The notes beneath the pieces were generated by a model. It saw only the letters and a list, made by a program, of their open reading frames with translations. It made no database searches and was not told the origin of the DNA. A stretch of 64,000 nucleotides of DNA. Origin: JACVRW01 sp963826165 (GTDB lineage: Bacteria > Actinomycetota > Thermoleophilia > Solirubrobacterales > Thermoleophilaceae). The stretch lies in the NCBI GenBank assembly GCA_963826165.1, contig CAWGWC010000006.1, forward strand, positions 1-64,000, in the 5' to 3' direction. A program made the position numbers and the translations under genes. Of the stretch, positions 51,907 through 60,605 are shown one piece after another; the stretch's first letter is position 1; every line of letters starts with the position of its first letter.

Positions 51907-53607
51907 ATGATCCCGCGCAGCTTCGTCACCGCCCTCGTCGCCCTGCTGCTCCTACCCGCCGCTGCCTCCGCGGCCAGACCGGACGACGTCGAGGTCCAGC
52001 TGCTGGGACTCAACGACTTTCACGGGCATCTCGAATCCACCACGCCGGGCACGATCGCGCCCTCCCCCTCCGAGCCCCGGGTGCCTGCGGGCGGAGCCGA
52101 GTACCTGGCCACCCACATCCGCAACCTCGAGGGCGACGAGCGCAACTCGCTGGTGGTCTCGGCGGGCGACCTGATCGGCGCCTCGCCCCTGCTGTCGGCT
52201 CTCTTTCACGACGAGCCGACGATCGAGGCCATGAACCGGATCGGGCTCGACCTCAACGCGGTGGGCAACCACGAGTTCGACGAGGGCGCCGCCGAGCTGC
52301 GCCGGATGCAGCGCGGGGGCTGTCACCCCACCGACGGCTGCCAGGACGGCACCGGCTTCGCCGGCGCAAGGTTCGACTTCCTGGCCGCGAACGTCGTCAA
52401 CGAGCGCACCGGCCGCACCCTCTTCCGCCCTTGGCGGATCCGCCGCTTCCAGGGGATCAAGGTCGGCTTCATCGGCATGACCCTCGAGGGCACGCCCGGC
52501 ATCGTCTCCCCCTCCGGCGTCGCAGGCCTCGACTTCCTCGACGAGGCCGAGACCGCCAACCGCTACGCCCGCCAGCTGCGCCGCCGCGGAGTGCGGGCCA
52601 TCGTGGTATTGCTCCACGAGGGCGGCACGCAGTCCCAGCCCGGTGGCATCAACGACTGCAACGGCATCTCCGGCCCGATCGTCGACATCGTCGGTCGGAC
52701 CACCCAGGCGGTCGACCTGTTCGTCACGGGTCACACCCATTCGGCCTACAACTGCGTGATCGACGGTCGCCCGGTGACCAGCGCGAGCTCGTTCGGCCGC
52801 CTCGTGACCGACATCGATCTCACACTCGACCGCCGCTCACGCGACGTGGTCGAGGTGGCGGCCAACAACATGATCGTCACCCAGAACGTGTTCAAGGCCG
52901 GCGACATCACCGAGCTGATCGACCGCTACAACGTGATCGCGGCCCCGCTGCGCGACCGCGTGATCGGACGGATCTCGGCCGACATCACGCGGACCCCCGA
53001 CGACTCGGCCGAGAACGCTGCCGGCAACCTGATCGCCGACGCCCAGCTGGCGGCGACCGCCGACCCGGCCGCCGGCGGCGCCGTCGCCGCGTTCATGAAC
53101 CCGGGAGGCGTGCGCTCCGACTTCACCTTTGCCCAGAGCGGAACCGAGGGCGACGGCAACGTGACCTACGGCGAGTCCTTCACGGTCCAGCCGTTCGGCA
53201 ACTCGCTGGTGACTCTGACCCTGACCGGGGCGCAGCTCTACGAGACGCTCAAGCAGCAGTGGTGCGGGCAGTCGTTCGCCCGCGTGCTGCTGCCCTCGGC
53301 GGGCGTCGCGTACAGCTACGACCAGAGCGCGGCCGCCGCGCTCGTCGGACAGCCGTGCGCCGGCGCGGCCAATCCGGTGTCGGGCCTGACGATCGGCGGC
53401 ACGCCGGTTGATCCGGCGGCGAGCTACCGCGTGACCGTCAACTCCTTCCTGGCGGAGGGCGGTGACCTGTTCAGCGTGCTGCGAGAAGGCACCGACCGGG
53501 TCGGAGGCGCGGTCGACACCGACGCCCTCGAGGCCTACCTGGCGCCCTCGCTTGCCGGCACGCCGATCGCGCCGCCGGCGCTCGACCGCATCAGCGTGGT
53601 GCCGTAG
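51907..53607 (+). CDS. Secreted 5'-nucleotidase / 2',3'-cyclic phosphodiesterase (UshA family)
   Basis: 566 residues. Signal peptide (FVTALVALLLLPAAASA), N-terminal metallophosphoesterase domain with LLGLNDFHGHLE, SAGDLIGASPLL, NAVGNHEFDEG, VVLLHEGG and VTGHTHSAYNC, and the C-terminal 5'-nucleotidase domain (from about 340; GNLIADAQLAA, FMNPGGVRSDF, TYGESFTVQPFGNSLVT). It probably strips phosphate from extracellular nucleotides. It stands alone; hsp20 is divergent. Confidence 0.92.
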   Translation: MIPRSFVTALVALLLLPAAASAARPDDVEVQLLGLNDFHGHLESTTPGTIAPSPSEPRVPAGGAEYLATHIRNLEGDERNSLVVSAGDLIGASPLLSALFHDEPTIEAMNRIGLDLNAVGNHEFDEGAAELRRMQRGGCHPTDGCQDGTGFAGARFDFLAANVVNERTGRTLFRPWRIRRFQGIKVGFIGMTLEGTPGIVSPSGVAGLDFLDEAETANRYARQLRRRGVRAIVVLLHEGGTQSQPGGINDCNGISGPIVDIVGRTTQAVDLFVTGHTHSAYNCVIDGRPVTSASSFGRLVTDIDLTLDRRSRDVVEVAANNMIVTQNVFKAGDITELIDRYNVIAAPLRDRVIGRISADITRTPDDSAENAAGNLIADAQLAATADPAAGGAVAAFMNPGGVRSDFTFAQSGTEGDGNVTYGESFTVQPFGNSLVTLTLTGAQLYETLKQQWCGQSFARVLLPSAGVAYSYDQSAAAALVGQPCAGAANPVSGLTIGGTPVDPAASYRVTVNSFLAEGGDLFSVLREGTDRVGGAVDTDALEAYLAPSLAGTPIAPPALDRISVVP

Positions 53608-53622
53608 GGGACCGGCCTGGAG

Positions 53623-55569
53623 CTATGCGAGCCGCTCGGCGAGGCCGCGCGCGTTCATGTGTGCCAGCGCCTCGATCGTGACCATCGGGTTGACGCCGGT
53701 CGCCGTCGGGAAGGCCGAGGCGTCGCACACGTAGAGGTCGCGGACGGCGAAGGTCTGTCCGGTCTGGTCGCAGACCGCGTCCCAATCCGACTTCCCCATT
53801 CGGGCGCTCCCCATGATGTGGAAGGACACCGGTTGCGTCTGGCCCGGCCCCCAGCCGCACGAGTCGGCGTCGCGCATGAAGCTCGCCCGGTCGCCGCTCT
53901 GGCCCGGGCGGTAGGCCACCCACCCTGCGTGCGATGAGTAGATGAGCTTCGCCCCCATCGCCTCCACCAACTCTGCCCCGCCCGCGATGCCCGCGCGCAT
54001 GTGCTCCACGTCGCGGTCGGTGAACGCGTAGCGCACCACCGGTTCGCCGTCCCGGCCGACGCGCACCTCGCCCACCCCGTGGTCGCGCAGGAGCACGCCC
54101 ACGCCCGCGGTGTGAGGCAGCGCCTGCATCAGCTCCTGGTGGGCCCGGCCGCCGCGCCAGGGCGAGAAGCTCAGCAGGATGCTGGGCGGGGTGGCCACGT
54201 GCTCGTACTTCACGCCGTAGCCGTCCTGCATGTCCGCGTGCTCGTCCGAGAACGTGGCCGAGAGCATTCCCTCCCACGGGCGGACCTCCTCGTCCATCTG
54301 GCCCCAGACCACCATCACCGGGTGAAGGCGCAGGTACTTGCCCAGAGCCTTCGAGCGCACCCCGGAGCGGGCTAGCAGGGCGGGGGTCTGCAGCGCGCCG
54401 GCGGCGCTCACCACCGCGCGGGCTCTCACCGTCACGCTGTGCCCGTCCGTCGTGCGGGCCTCGATCCCGCGCGCGGCGCCGTTCTCGGTGATCACGCGAT
54501 CCGCGCGGGTGTTCACGAGCATGCGCGTGCCCGCGTCGTGGGCGTCCTTGAGCCAGGTTTTCAGGGTCGACTGCTTGGCCCCGAGCTGGCATCCGTAATG
54601 ACACAGGCGGCACACCTCGGCCGTGCAGCCGCGCACGTTTCGCTTCATCACCTGGGAGTCCCATCCGAGCCGGTCGAGGCCCCGGCGAATCGACTCGTCG
54701 CGGGAGCTCGGCACGCTGTGCTCCTCGTTCACCGAGATTCGCTTCCACACCGCTTCGAGGCTCTCGTCGAAGCCCTGCTCGGCCACGGCCGGTACGCCCA
54801 TCGAGGCCCACTCCCGGCGGACGTGCTCGGGGGTGCGAAACGAGAACGTGTAGTTGACCACCGTGCTGCCGCCGAGACAGCTCCCGGCCAGCAGGCCGAT
54901 GCTCCCGTCCGCGGACGCGATTCCGCCTCCGTTGGCGTACAGACGGTTGAAGCCCGACAGCTCGCCGCCATGGAAGTCCTGCTCGGAGTGGTAGCCGCCC
55001 GCCTCGACCACCACCACGTCGAGCCCGGCCCCAGCAAGGACCGCGGCGGCCGTGCCGCCACCCGCCCCGGAGCCCACGACCACGACATCGCAGGTGAGGT
55101 CGGTGTCGCTGTCGATCTCGAGCGGCTCGAGTTCGGGTGCCGGCGGGTCGTGGGGCGGCCCGAGCGGACCGGGATAGCCCATCGCGTCGAGCACCGGGTT
55201 GCCGCCGTCCATGCCGTAGTAGGCAAGCAGCGTTCCCTTGCGAAGCGCCTGGAAGGCGGCGCGGCGCTGCGGCGCTCGGCTGTCGGCCCAGGACAGCAGC
55301 ACTGTCTCGCGCTCGCTCTGAGACAGGCCCGAGAAGCGGCGCAGGCCGCCGCCGCCCACCGCGGTGAGCAGGCGCGTGTCCCAGAGGCCCAGTAGCTGGC
55401 CGACCTGCTTTCGCTCCGCCGCCCGCGGGTTGCGCTCCACCAGGCCGAGCAGCGCGTCGGGCACGCCGAGCTCGGTGGCCGAGGGCAGGCCGGCGCCGCC
55501 GGGCGCGAACGTGTCGCAGATGCTCTCGAGAGCGCGGCGGGAGCGTCGATTCAGCTGGTCCGTGCTCAT
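53623..55569 (-). CDS. GMC-family oxidoreductase, long-chain alcohol oxidase-like
   Basis: 648 residues from the ATG at 55569. The ~150-residue N-terminal helical domain (LESICDTFAPGGAGLPSATE) is of the type found in long-chain fatty alcohol oxidases. The FAD-binding motif CDVVVVGSGAGGGTAAAVL and VVVVEAG follow, then GSCLGGSTVVNYTFSFRTP, and near the C-terminus HIMGSARMG (catalytic His) and FPTATGVNPMVTIEALAH. It oxidises an alcohol or sterol-like substrate; which one is unknown. Four bases after the MBL hydrolase gene's stop, same strand. Confidence 0.88.
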   Translation of the reverse strand: MSTDQLNRRSRRALESICDTFAPGGAGLPSATELGVPDALLGLVERNPRAAERKQVGQLLGLWDTRLLTAVGGGGLRRFSGLSQSERETVLLSWADSRAPQRRAAFQALRKGTLLAYYGMDGGNPVLDAMGYPGPLGPPHDPPAPELEPLEIDSDTDLTCDVVVVGSGAGGGTAAAVLAGAGLDVVVVEAGGYHSEQDFHGGELSGFNRLYANGGGIASADGSIGLLAGSCLGGSTVVNYTFSFRTPEHVRREWASMGVPAVAEQGFDESLEAVWKRISVNEEHSVPSSRDESIRRGLDRLGWDSQVMKRNVRGCTAEVCRLCHYGCQLGAKQSTLKTWLKDAHDAGTRMLVNTRADRVITENGAARGIEARTTDGHSVTVRARAVVSAAGALQTPALLARSGVRSKALGKYLRLHPVMVVWGQMDEEVRPWEGMLSATFSDEHADMQDGYGVKYEHVATPPSILLSFSPWRGGRAHQELMQALPHTAGVGVLLRDHGVGEVRVGRDGEPVVRYAFTDRDVEHMRAGIAGGAELVEAMGAKLIYSSHAGWVAYRPGQSGDRASFMRDADSCGWGPGQTQPVSFHIMGSARMGKSDWDAVCDQTGQTFAVRDLYVCDASAFPTATGVNPMVTIEALAHMNARGLAERLA

Positions 55570-55573
55570 GGGT

Positions 55574-56365
55574 TCATACCTCGTAGACGGCCCCCTCGCG
55601 GGCCACCTCCACCGGCCCTCCGAACGCCTCGGCGGCCTCGGCGACGGCCCACTCCCAGTCGAGCTCGTCCGAGATGTGCACGAGCACCACGCGGCGGACA
55701 CCGGCGGCACGCGCGAGCTCTCCGGCCTCTGCCGGCGTCAGGTGGCCGCGCGTGCCGGTGCGCTCCGGCCGCGGGAGGGTGGCCTCCGCGAGCAGCAGAT
55801 CGGCACCGCGGGCGAACTCGTTCAGGGCATCGGTCGGACAGGTGTCCGCGCCGTAGACGATCCGTCCCGCGCCGCCCGCCGAGAAGCTCATGGCGAACGT
55901 CTCGGTGAAGTGGGGAACGGGCCGGAAGCTCACGGTCAGCGGCCCGATCTCGAGGCTGTCGGCCGGGTCGTACTCGCTCAGCGCGAAGGCGTTCTCGATC
56001 AGCTCCTCCGGCCCCCAGGTTCCGGCCAGGCGGCGAAAGGCGGCGCGACCCCCCGGCGGCACGTGGAGGTCGGGCCGCGCCGGGTTGTCGGTCCCGGGCC
56101 AGCGATCCACCGGCACCGGCTGCTGGCGCGGTGCGTAGGTGAGCGCGTAGGAGTACGGAACGAGATCGAGGAAGTGGTCGGCGTGCAGGTGCGAGAGCAC
56201 CACGGCATCGACGTCGACGTAGTCGATGTGCTGGCGCAACTTGGCGAACACGCCGTTGCCGCAGTCGACAAGAACGGCGGTGTCGCCCTCCTCGAGCAGA
56301 TACCCGGAGCAGGCCCCGCCGGCGTCCTGCCAGGCGGGCGACTTACCCAGAACGGTGAGCCGCAT
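55574..56365 (-). CDS. MBL-fold metallo-hydrolase, RNase Z-like
   Basis: 263 residues. LTVLGKSPAWQDAGGACSGYLL start, the zinc motif SHLHADHFLDLVPY, PVPHFTETFAMSF, YGADTCPTDAL and VLVHISDELDWE. It resembles the RNase Z/ElaC branch but lacks the long exosite arm, so it may process another phosphodiester or ester. Directly precedes the GMC oxidase gene. Confidence 0.85.
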   Translation of the reverse strand: MRLTVLGKSPAWQDAGGACSGYLLEEGDTAVLVDCGNGVFAKLRQHIDYVDVDAVVLSHLHADHFLDLVPYSYALTYAPRQQPVPVDRWPGTDNPARPDLHVPPGGRAAFRRLAGTWGPEELIENAFALSEYDPADSLEIGPLTVSFRPVPHFTETFAMSFSAGGAGRIVYGADTCPTDALNEFARGADLLLAEATLPRPERTGTRGHLTPAEAGELARAAGVRRVVLVHISDELDWEWAVAEAAEAFGGPVEVAREGAVYEV

Positions 56366-56393
56366 CGCGGCGACTCTACTGCGGGCGAAGTGC

Positions 56394-56597
56394 TCAGGCG
56401 TTCGGCTGGGGAAACGCGTAGGCCGCGGTGGTCCGCTCGGTGCGAAAGACGAAGGCCAGCTGGCGTTCCGGTGCCAGATCTCGCTCGGCCGGCCGGAAGG
56501 TCGTGCAAGGCTTGCCCAGGTTCAACGCGCAGAGCTTGTTCTGGCGGAAATAGCAGTCCTCGCAGCGGGCGGGCTTTCTCTTCGGCACCGGCGGCAT
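56394..56597 (-). CDS. Small four-cysteine protein
   Basis: 67 residues with C12-x2-C15-x7-C23-x7-C31 (RCEDCYFRQNKLC...PCTTF). The remaining C-terminal half has no recognisable features. The spacing suits a zinc or iron-sulfur site. The cysteine array and the following FRPAERDL are the kind of pattern seen in small uncharacterised actinobacterial proteins. It lies 28 bases upstream of the MBL hydrolase on the same strand, and 122 bases from the divergent NmrA-like gene. Confidence 0.7.
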   Translation of the reverse strand: MPPVPKRKPARCEDCYFRQNKLCALNLGKPCTTFRPAERDLAPERQLAFVFRTERTTAAYAFPQPNA

Positions 56598-56719
56598 GCT
56601 GCACGACGAGCCGCCGGGATTCCAGTAACCGTTTGCCGCACTTTGCAGGGTGGGTCCGAGAAGGCCCGCTCGGAGCGCCTTTTTCAGGGGGGCGAAAAAG
56701 CGGCGGGTACTCTCGCCGC

Positions 56720-57634
56720 GTGGAGCTGATCGCCGGAGCCACCGGATACGTGGGCAGCCGCCTGGCTCGCCGTCTGACGAGCGAGGGCCGCCCGGTGCGG
56801 GCGCTGGCCCGCCGGCCCGAGCGCCTCGAGGCGCTGGCGGGACTCGAGCCCGTCACGGGCGACCTGAGCACCGGCGCCGGCCTCGAGGAGGCCCTGGCAG
56901 GGTGCACCACCGCCTACTACCTGGTCCATTCGATGGAAGCGTCGGATGACCGGGACTTCGCCGGCCGCGACCGCAGGTACGCCGAGTCCTTCGGGGCGGC
57001 GGCCGCCGAGGCCGGGGTGGAGCGGATCGTCTATCTGGGCGGCATTGCTCCCACGGGCCCGGTCTCCACCCATCTGGGCTCACGGATCGAGGTGGAGGAG
57101 ATCCTGCTCGCCGCGGTGCCCGGCTCCACGGCCCTGCGCGCGTCCATCGTGATCGGCGCCGGCTCGTCCTCGTTCCGGCTGCTGGTGCGGCTGGTCGAGC
57201 GCCTTCGCATCCTGCCGCTGCCGGGCTGGCGGGCCAACCGCACGCAGCCGATCGACGAGCGCGACGTGATCGAGTATCTCGCCCGCACCCCCTTCATCCC
57301 GGCCGCGGCGGGGCGATCTCTGGATGTATGCGGCCCGGACGTGCTGAGTTACGCCGAGATGGTCGAGCGCATCGCAGAGCTCATGGGCGTGGGACGCATG
57401 CCGCTCGGCCTGGGTGTCTCGCTCACCCCGCCCGCCAGCGCGGTGGTGGCGGCGGTGACCGGACAGCCGCTCGAGCTCGTACGACCTTTGATGGAGAGCC
57501 TCGAGACGGACATCCTGCCGCGCGACTCCCACGAGGCCGCCCGGCTGTACGGGCTGCGGACCCGGCGCTTCGACCGCGCGGTGGAGAACGCTCTCCGCGA
57601 ATGGGAGAGCAAGGAGGTGCTGGCCGCGCGATGA
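56720..57634 (+). CDS. NAD(P)-binding NmrA/atypical SDR protein
   Basis: 304 residues from a GTG at 56720 (the frame runs open far upstream, but the Rossmann fold begins here). ELIAGATGYVGSRLARRL is the glycine-rich nucleotide motif, with LARRPERLEAL and YLVHSMEASDDRDF next, then IVYLGGIAPTG. This is the layout of YesF/YwnB-type atypical SDRs that act as dehydrogenases or redox sensors. It overlaps the SRPBCC gene by four bases. Confidence 0.85.
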   Translation: MELIAGATGYVGSRLARRLTSEGRPVRALARRPERLEALAGLEPVTGDLSTGAGLEEALAGCTTAYYLVHSMEASDDRDFAGRDRRYAESFGAAAAEAGVERIVYLGGIAPTGPVSTHLGSRIEVEEILLAAVPGSTALRASIVIGAGSSSFRLLVRLVERLRILPLPGWRANRTQPIDERDVIEYLARTPFIPAAAGRSLDVCGPDVLSYAEMVERIAELMGVGRMPLGLGVSLTPPASAVVAAVTGQPLELVRPLMESLETDILPRDSHEAARLYGLRTRRFDRAVENALREWESKEVLAAR

Positions 57635-58065
57635 GGGTGGAGCGAACGATCGAGATCGGAGCCGAGCCCGAGAGCGTCTACGAGGTGGTGATGAATCCCC
57701 GCCGCCTCAAGGACTGGGTGACCATTCACCAACGGCTCAACGGCGCTCCGCGCGGACAGCTCGAGGAGGGCTCGAAGCTGACACAGTCACTCAAGCTGGC
57801 GGGACGGGGCTTCAAGGTCCACTGGACCGTGGTGGAGGTGGATCCGCTGCGCCGGGTGGTGTGGGAGGGTCGCGGGCCGGTGGCCTCACGAGCGCGGGTG
57901 GAATATGAGTTCAGCCCGAACGGTGAGGGCACACGTTTTTCCTATGTGAATGAATATGACCTTCCCGGCGGCCCACTGGGCAAGATGGCCGGACGAGCCG
58001 TGGCTCGCGTTACGGAAAAGGAGCTGGAAGGTTCCTTGCGCCGGCTCAAGTCAATCGTCGAATAA
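57631..58065 (+). CDS. SRPBCC-superfamily (polyketide cyclase/START-like) protein
   Basis: 144 residues from the ATG at 57631 (ATGA overlap). MRVERTIEIGAEPESVYEVV start, WTVVEVDPLRRVVWEG core strands and a C-terminal long helix (MAGRAVARVTEKELEGSL) form the helix-grip cavity. It binds a hydrophobic ligand or catalyses a cyclase/hydratase-type step. It likely shares substrates with the preceding SDR. Confidence 0.8.
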   Translation: MRVERTIEIGAEPESVYEVVMNPRRLKDWVTIHQRLNGAPRGQLEEGSKLTQSLKLAGRGFKVHWTVVEVDPLRRVVWEGRGPVASRARVEYEFSPNGEGTRFSYVNEYDLPGGPLGKMAGRAVARVTEKELEGSLRRLKSIVE

Positions 58066-58084
58066 CGGTTACAGTTACGGCCCT

Positions 58085-58462
58085 ATGGCCGACTTCCTGG
58101 ACGAGAAGCTCAAAGAGATAGACGCCCGGATGCGTGAACTGCGCCCGCTCGTGGAGGAGTTCCACCGGCTGGAGAAGGCGCAGCAGGCGCTGTCGGGGGT
58201 CGACGGCAGCCCTCGCCAGGGACGACGGCGCGGAGCGAGCGGCAGCAGCGGCGCGACACGCCGTCGCGGCCGCGGCAGGCCTCGCGGCAGCGGCAACCGC
58301 GCGAAGCAGGCGCTGGAGCTGGTGCGGACCCGCCCCGGAATCACCATCGCCGAGATGGCCGACGCCATGGGCATCAAGGCCAACTACCTCTACCGCGTGA
58401 TGCCGACCCTCGAGTCAGAGGGCCAGGTCGTGAAGCGCGACAAGGGCTGGCACCCCGCCTAG
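58085..58462 (+). CDS. Winged-helix DNA-binding protein with coiled-coil N-terminus
   Basis: 125 residues from the ATG at 58085. Coiled coil (KLKEIDARMRELRPLVEEFH), a Ser/Gly/Arg linker with an AT-hook-like repeat (RRRGRGRPRGSGNR), then a small winged helix (ITIAEMADAMGIKANYLYRV, EGQVVKRDKGWHP). This is typical of small actinobacterial nucleoid or regulatory proteins. Convergent with mdh. Confidence 0.7.
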   Translation: MADFLDEKLKEIDARMRELRPLVEEFHRLEKAQQALSGVDGSPRQGRRRGASGSSGATRRRGRGRPRGSGNRAKQALELVRTRPGITIAEMADAMGIKANYLYRVMPTLESEGQVVKRDKGWHPA

Positions 58463-58470
58463 AGGGCGGT

Positions 58471-59438
58471 TCAAACCAGCCCGAGTTCTCGAACCGCGTC
58501 ACGCTCCTCGTCGAGCTCGTTGACGGTGGCGTCGATCTTCGTCTGCGCGAAGTCACTCGATCTCGAGGCCTTCTTCGATCGCATAGCTGCCGTTCTTCAC
58601 GCGTACGGGGAAGCTCGACACCAGTCCCTCCTCGCACCCCGTAGGAACCGTCCGACGGGACCGCCATGGAGCGCAGTCTGTCGGCTCCGAGAACCCAGTC
58701 GTGCATGTGGTCCACGGCCGCGTTGGCCGCGCTGGCCGCTGACGACGCGCCGCGCGCCTCGATGATCTCCGCGCCACGCTTGCCCACCCTCGGGATGTAC
58801 TCGTTCTCGTACCAGTCCATGTCCACTTGGTCGACCGCCCGCTCCCCGTTGACCTTGGCGTTGAACAGGTCGGGGAACATCGTGGGCGAGTGGTTGCCCC
58901 ACACCACGAGGTCCTCCACGGCGTCGACATCGACCCCGAGCTTGCCCGCCAGCTGGGCCACCGCGCGGTTCTCGTCCAGACGGGTCATCGCGGTGAATCG
59001 CTCTCCTGGGATGTCCGGTGCATTCGCCTTCGCGATCAGCGCGTTGGTGTTGGCGGGGTTGCCCACCACGAGGATCTTTACGCCGTCGGCAGCGCCGGCG
59101 TTGAGCGCCTCGCCCTGGGGCTTGAAGATCTGCCCGTTGGCCTCGAGCAGATCCGCGCGCTCCATCCCCTTGGACCGCGGGCGGGCGCCCACCAGCAGAG
59201 CCACGTCGACCCCGTCGAACGCCTTCACCGGATCGTCGAAGATCTCGGTGGACACGAGCAGCGGGAACGCGCAGTCCTGCAGCTCGAGAGCGGTGCCCTC
59301 GGCGGCCTTCACCGCGTCGGGTATCTCCAGCAGTCGCAGCTCGATCTTCTCGTCGGGCCCCAGCATCTGGCCGGAGGCGATCCTGAACAGCAGCGCGTAG
59401 CCGATCTGGCCCGCGGCGCCGGTAACGGTGACCTTCAT
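58471..59438 (-). pseudogene. mdh: Malate dehydrogenase, interrupted by two single-base frameshifts
   Basis: Full length would be about 322 residues of the cytosolic/NAD type: VTVTGAAGQIGYALLFRIA, PRSKGMERADLL, VGNPANTNALIA, MTRLDENRAVAQLAGKLG, VVWGNHSPTMFPD. At 58634 an extra base shifts the frame after GSYGV into one encoding EEGLVSSFPVRVKNGSY, and at 58555 another extra base shifts it into DFAQTKIDATVNELDEERDA. All three segments are conserved, so either the decay is very recent or these are assembly errors. The unshifted frame gives a 354-residue protein with a nonsense C-terminus. Its start overlaps the isocitrate dehydrogenase stop by four bases. Confidence 0.9.
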
Positions 59439-60514
59439 GACATCTCCTCTATGACAGCGTCGGCAAACTCGCTCGTACCCACTGCGGAGGGATCGTCACG
59501 CGTGGGCTTGAGGTCGTAGGTGACCTTGTCTCCCTTGCGGATCACCTCGGCGATGCCACGCTCCATGCGGTCGGCCGCCTCGGTCTCGTTCAGGTGACGG
59601 AGCATCAGCATGCCCGAGAGGAGCAGCGCGGTGGGGTTCACCTTGTTCTGGCCCCTGTACTTGGGGGCCGAGCCGTGGGTGGCCTCGAAGATCGCGCCCT
59701 CGGTGCCGATGTTGGCCCCCGGCGCGAGGCCCAGCCCGCCGATCAAGCCCGCGCCCAAGTCGGACACGATGTCGCCGTAGAGGTTGGGCAGCACGACCAC
59801 GTCGTACTCCTCCGGCCTCGAGACGAGCTGGTTGCAGAGGTTGTCGATGATGCGGTCCTCGAACTCGATCTCGGGATGTCGTTCCGCCACCTGGCGGGCC
59901 ACCTCGAGGAAGAGGCCGTCCGAGAACTTCATGATGTTGGCCTTGTGGGCGGCCGTGACCTTCTTGCGCCCGTTCTCCTCGGCGTAGGCGAACGCCGACT
60001 CGACGATCCGGTCCGAGCCGAACACGGATATGGGCTTGATCGAGATCCCGACGTCGTCGCGCAGCGGCGAGTCCAGCTCGTCCGCGAGAAAGCCGCGGAG
60101 CTTCTCCGCCTCGGCCGAGCCCTTCTCGAACTCGATCCCGGCGTACAGGTCCTCGGTGTTCTCGCGGACGATCACGATGTCGGTGTCGGGGAAGCGCGTG
60201 CGCACGCCCTCGTACGCCTTGCAGGGCCGAATGCAGGCGTAGAGGTCGAACTCCTTGCGCAGGGCGACGTTGATCGAGCGGAAGCCGGAGCCCACGGGCG
60301 TGGTGGTGGGGCCCTTGATGGCCACCCCGCGATCGCGGATCGAGTCGAGGGTGCGCTGGGGCAGCGGGTTGCCCTCGGACTCATACACGTCGACGCCCGC
60401 GTCCTGGAAATCCCAGTCGAACTCGACGCCGGTGGCTTCGAGCACGCGGCGCGTGGCCTCGGCCAGCTCGGGCCCAGTGCCGTCGCCCGGGATGAAGGTG
60501 ACTCGGTGAGTCAA
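59435..60514 (-). CDS. icd: Isocitrate dehydrogenase, NAD-IDH/homoisocitrate-type
   Basis: 359 residues of the decarboxylating-dehydrogenase family: FIPGDGTGPELAEATRRVLE, VAIKGPTTTPVGSGFRSINVALRKE, DIVIVRENTEDLYAGIE, VTAAHKANIMKFSDGLFLE and NLYGDIVSDLGAGLIGG. The SINVALRKEFDLYA loop is that of the NAD-dependent subgroup (similar to mitochondrial IDH) rather than the usual actinobacterial monomeric NADP enzyme. Cofactor specificity is inferred only. In one unit with mdh, so two TCA dehydrogenases are co-transcribed. Confidence 0.88.
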   Translation of the reverse strand: MTHRVTFIPGDGTGPELAEATRRVLEATGVEFDWDFQDAGVDVYESEGNPLPQRTLDSIRDRGVAIKGPTTTPVGSGFRSINVALRKEFDLYACIRPCKAYEGVRTRFPDTDIVIVRENTEDLYAGIEFEKGSAEAEKLRGFLADELDSPLRDDVGISIKPISVFGSDRIVESAFAYAEENGRKKVTAAHKANIMKFSDGLFLEVARQVAERHPEIEFEDRIIDNLCNQLVSRPEEYDVVVLPNLYGDIVSDLGAGLIGGLGLAPGANIGTEGAIFEATHGSAPKYRGQNKVNPTALLLSGMLMLRHLNETEAADRMERGIAEVIRKGDKVTYDLKPTRDDPSAVGTSEFADAVIEEMS

Positions 60515-60605
60515 GACAGTCCTTTCAGATCTCTGGTTCGGTGAGGAAGGCGGTGATTATGGCGGCGAGGCGCCCGGCCGTTCGCCTGCCTGCCACCATT
60601 CCTCG

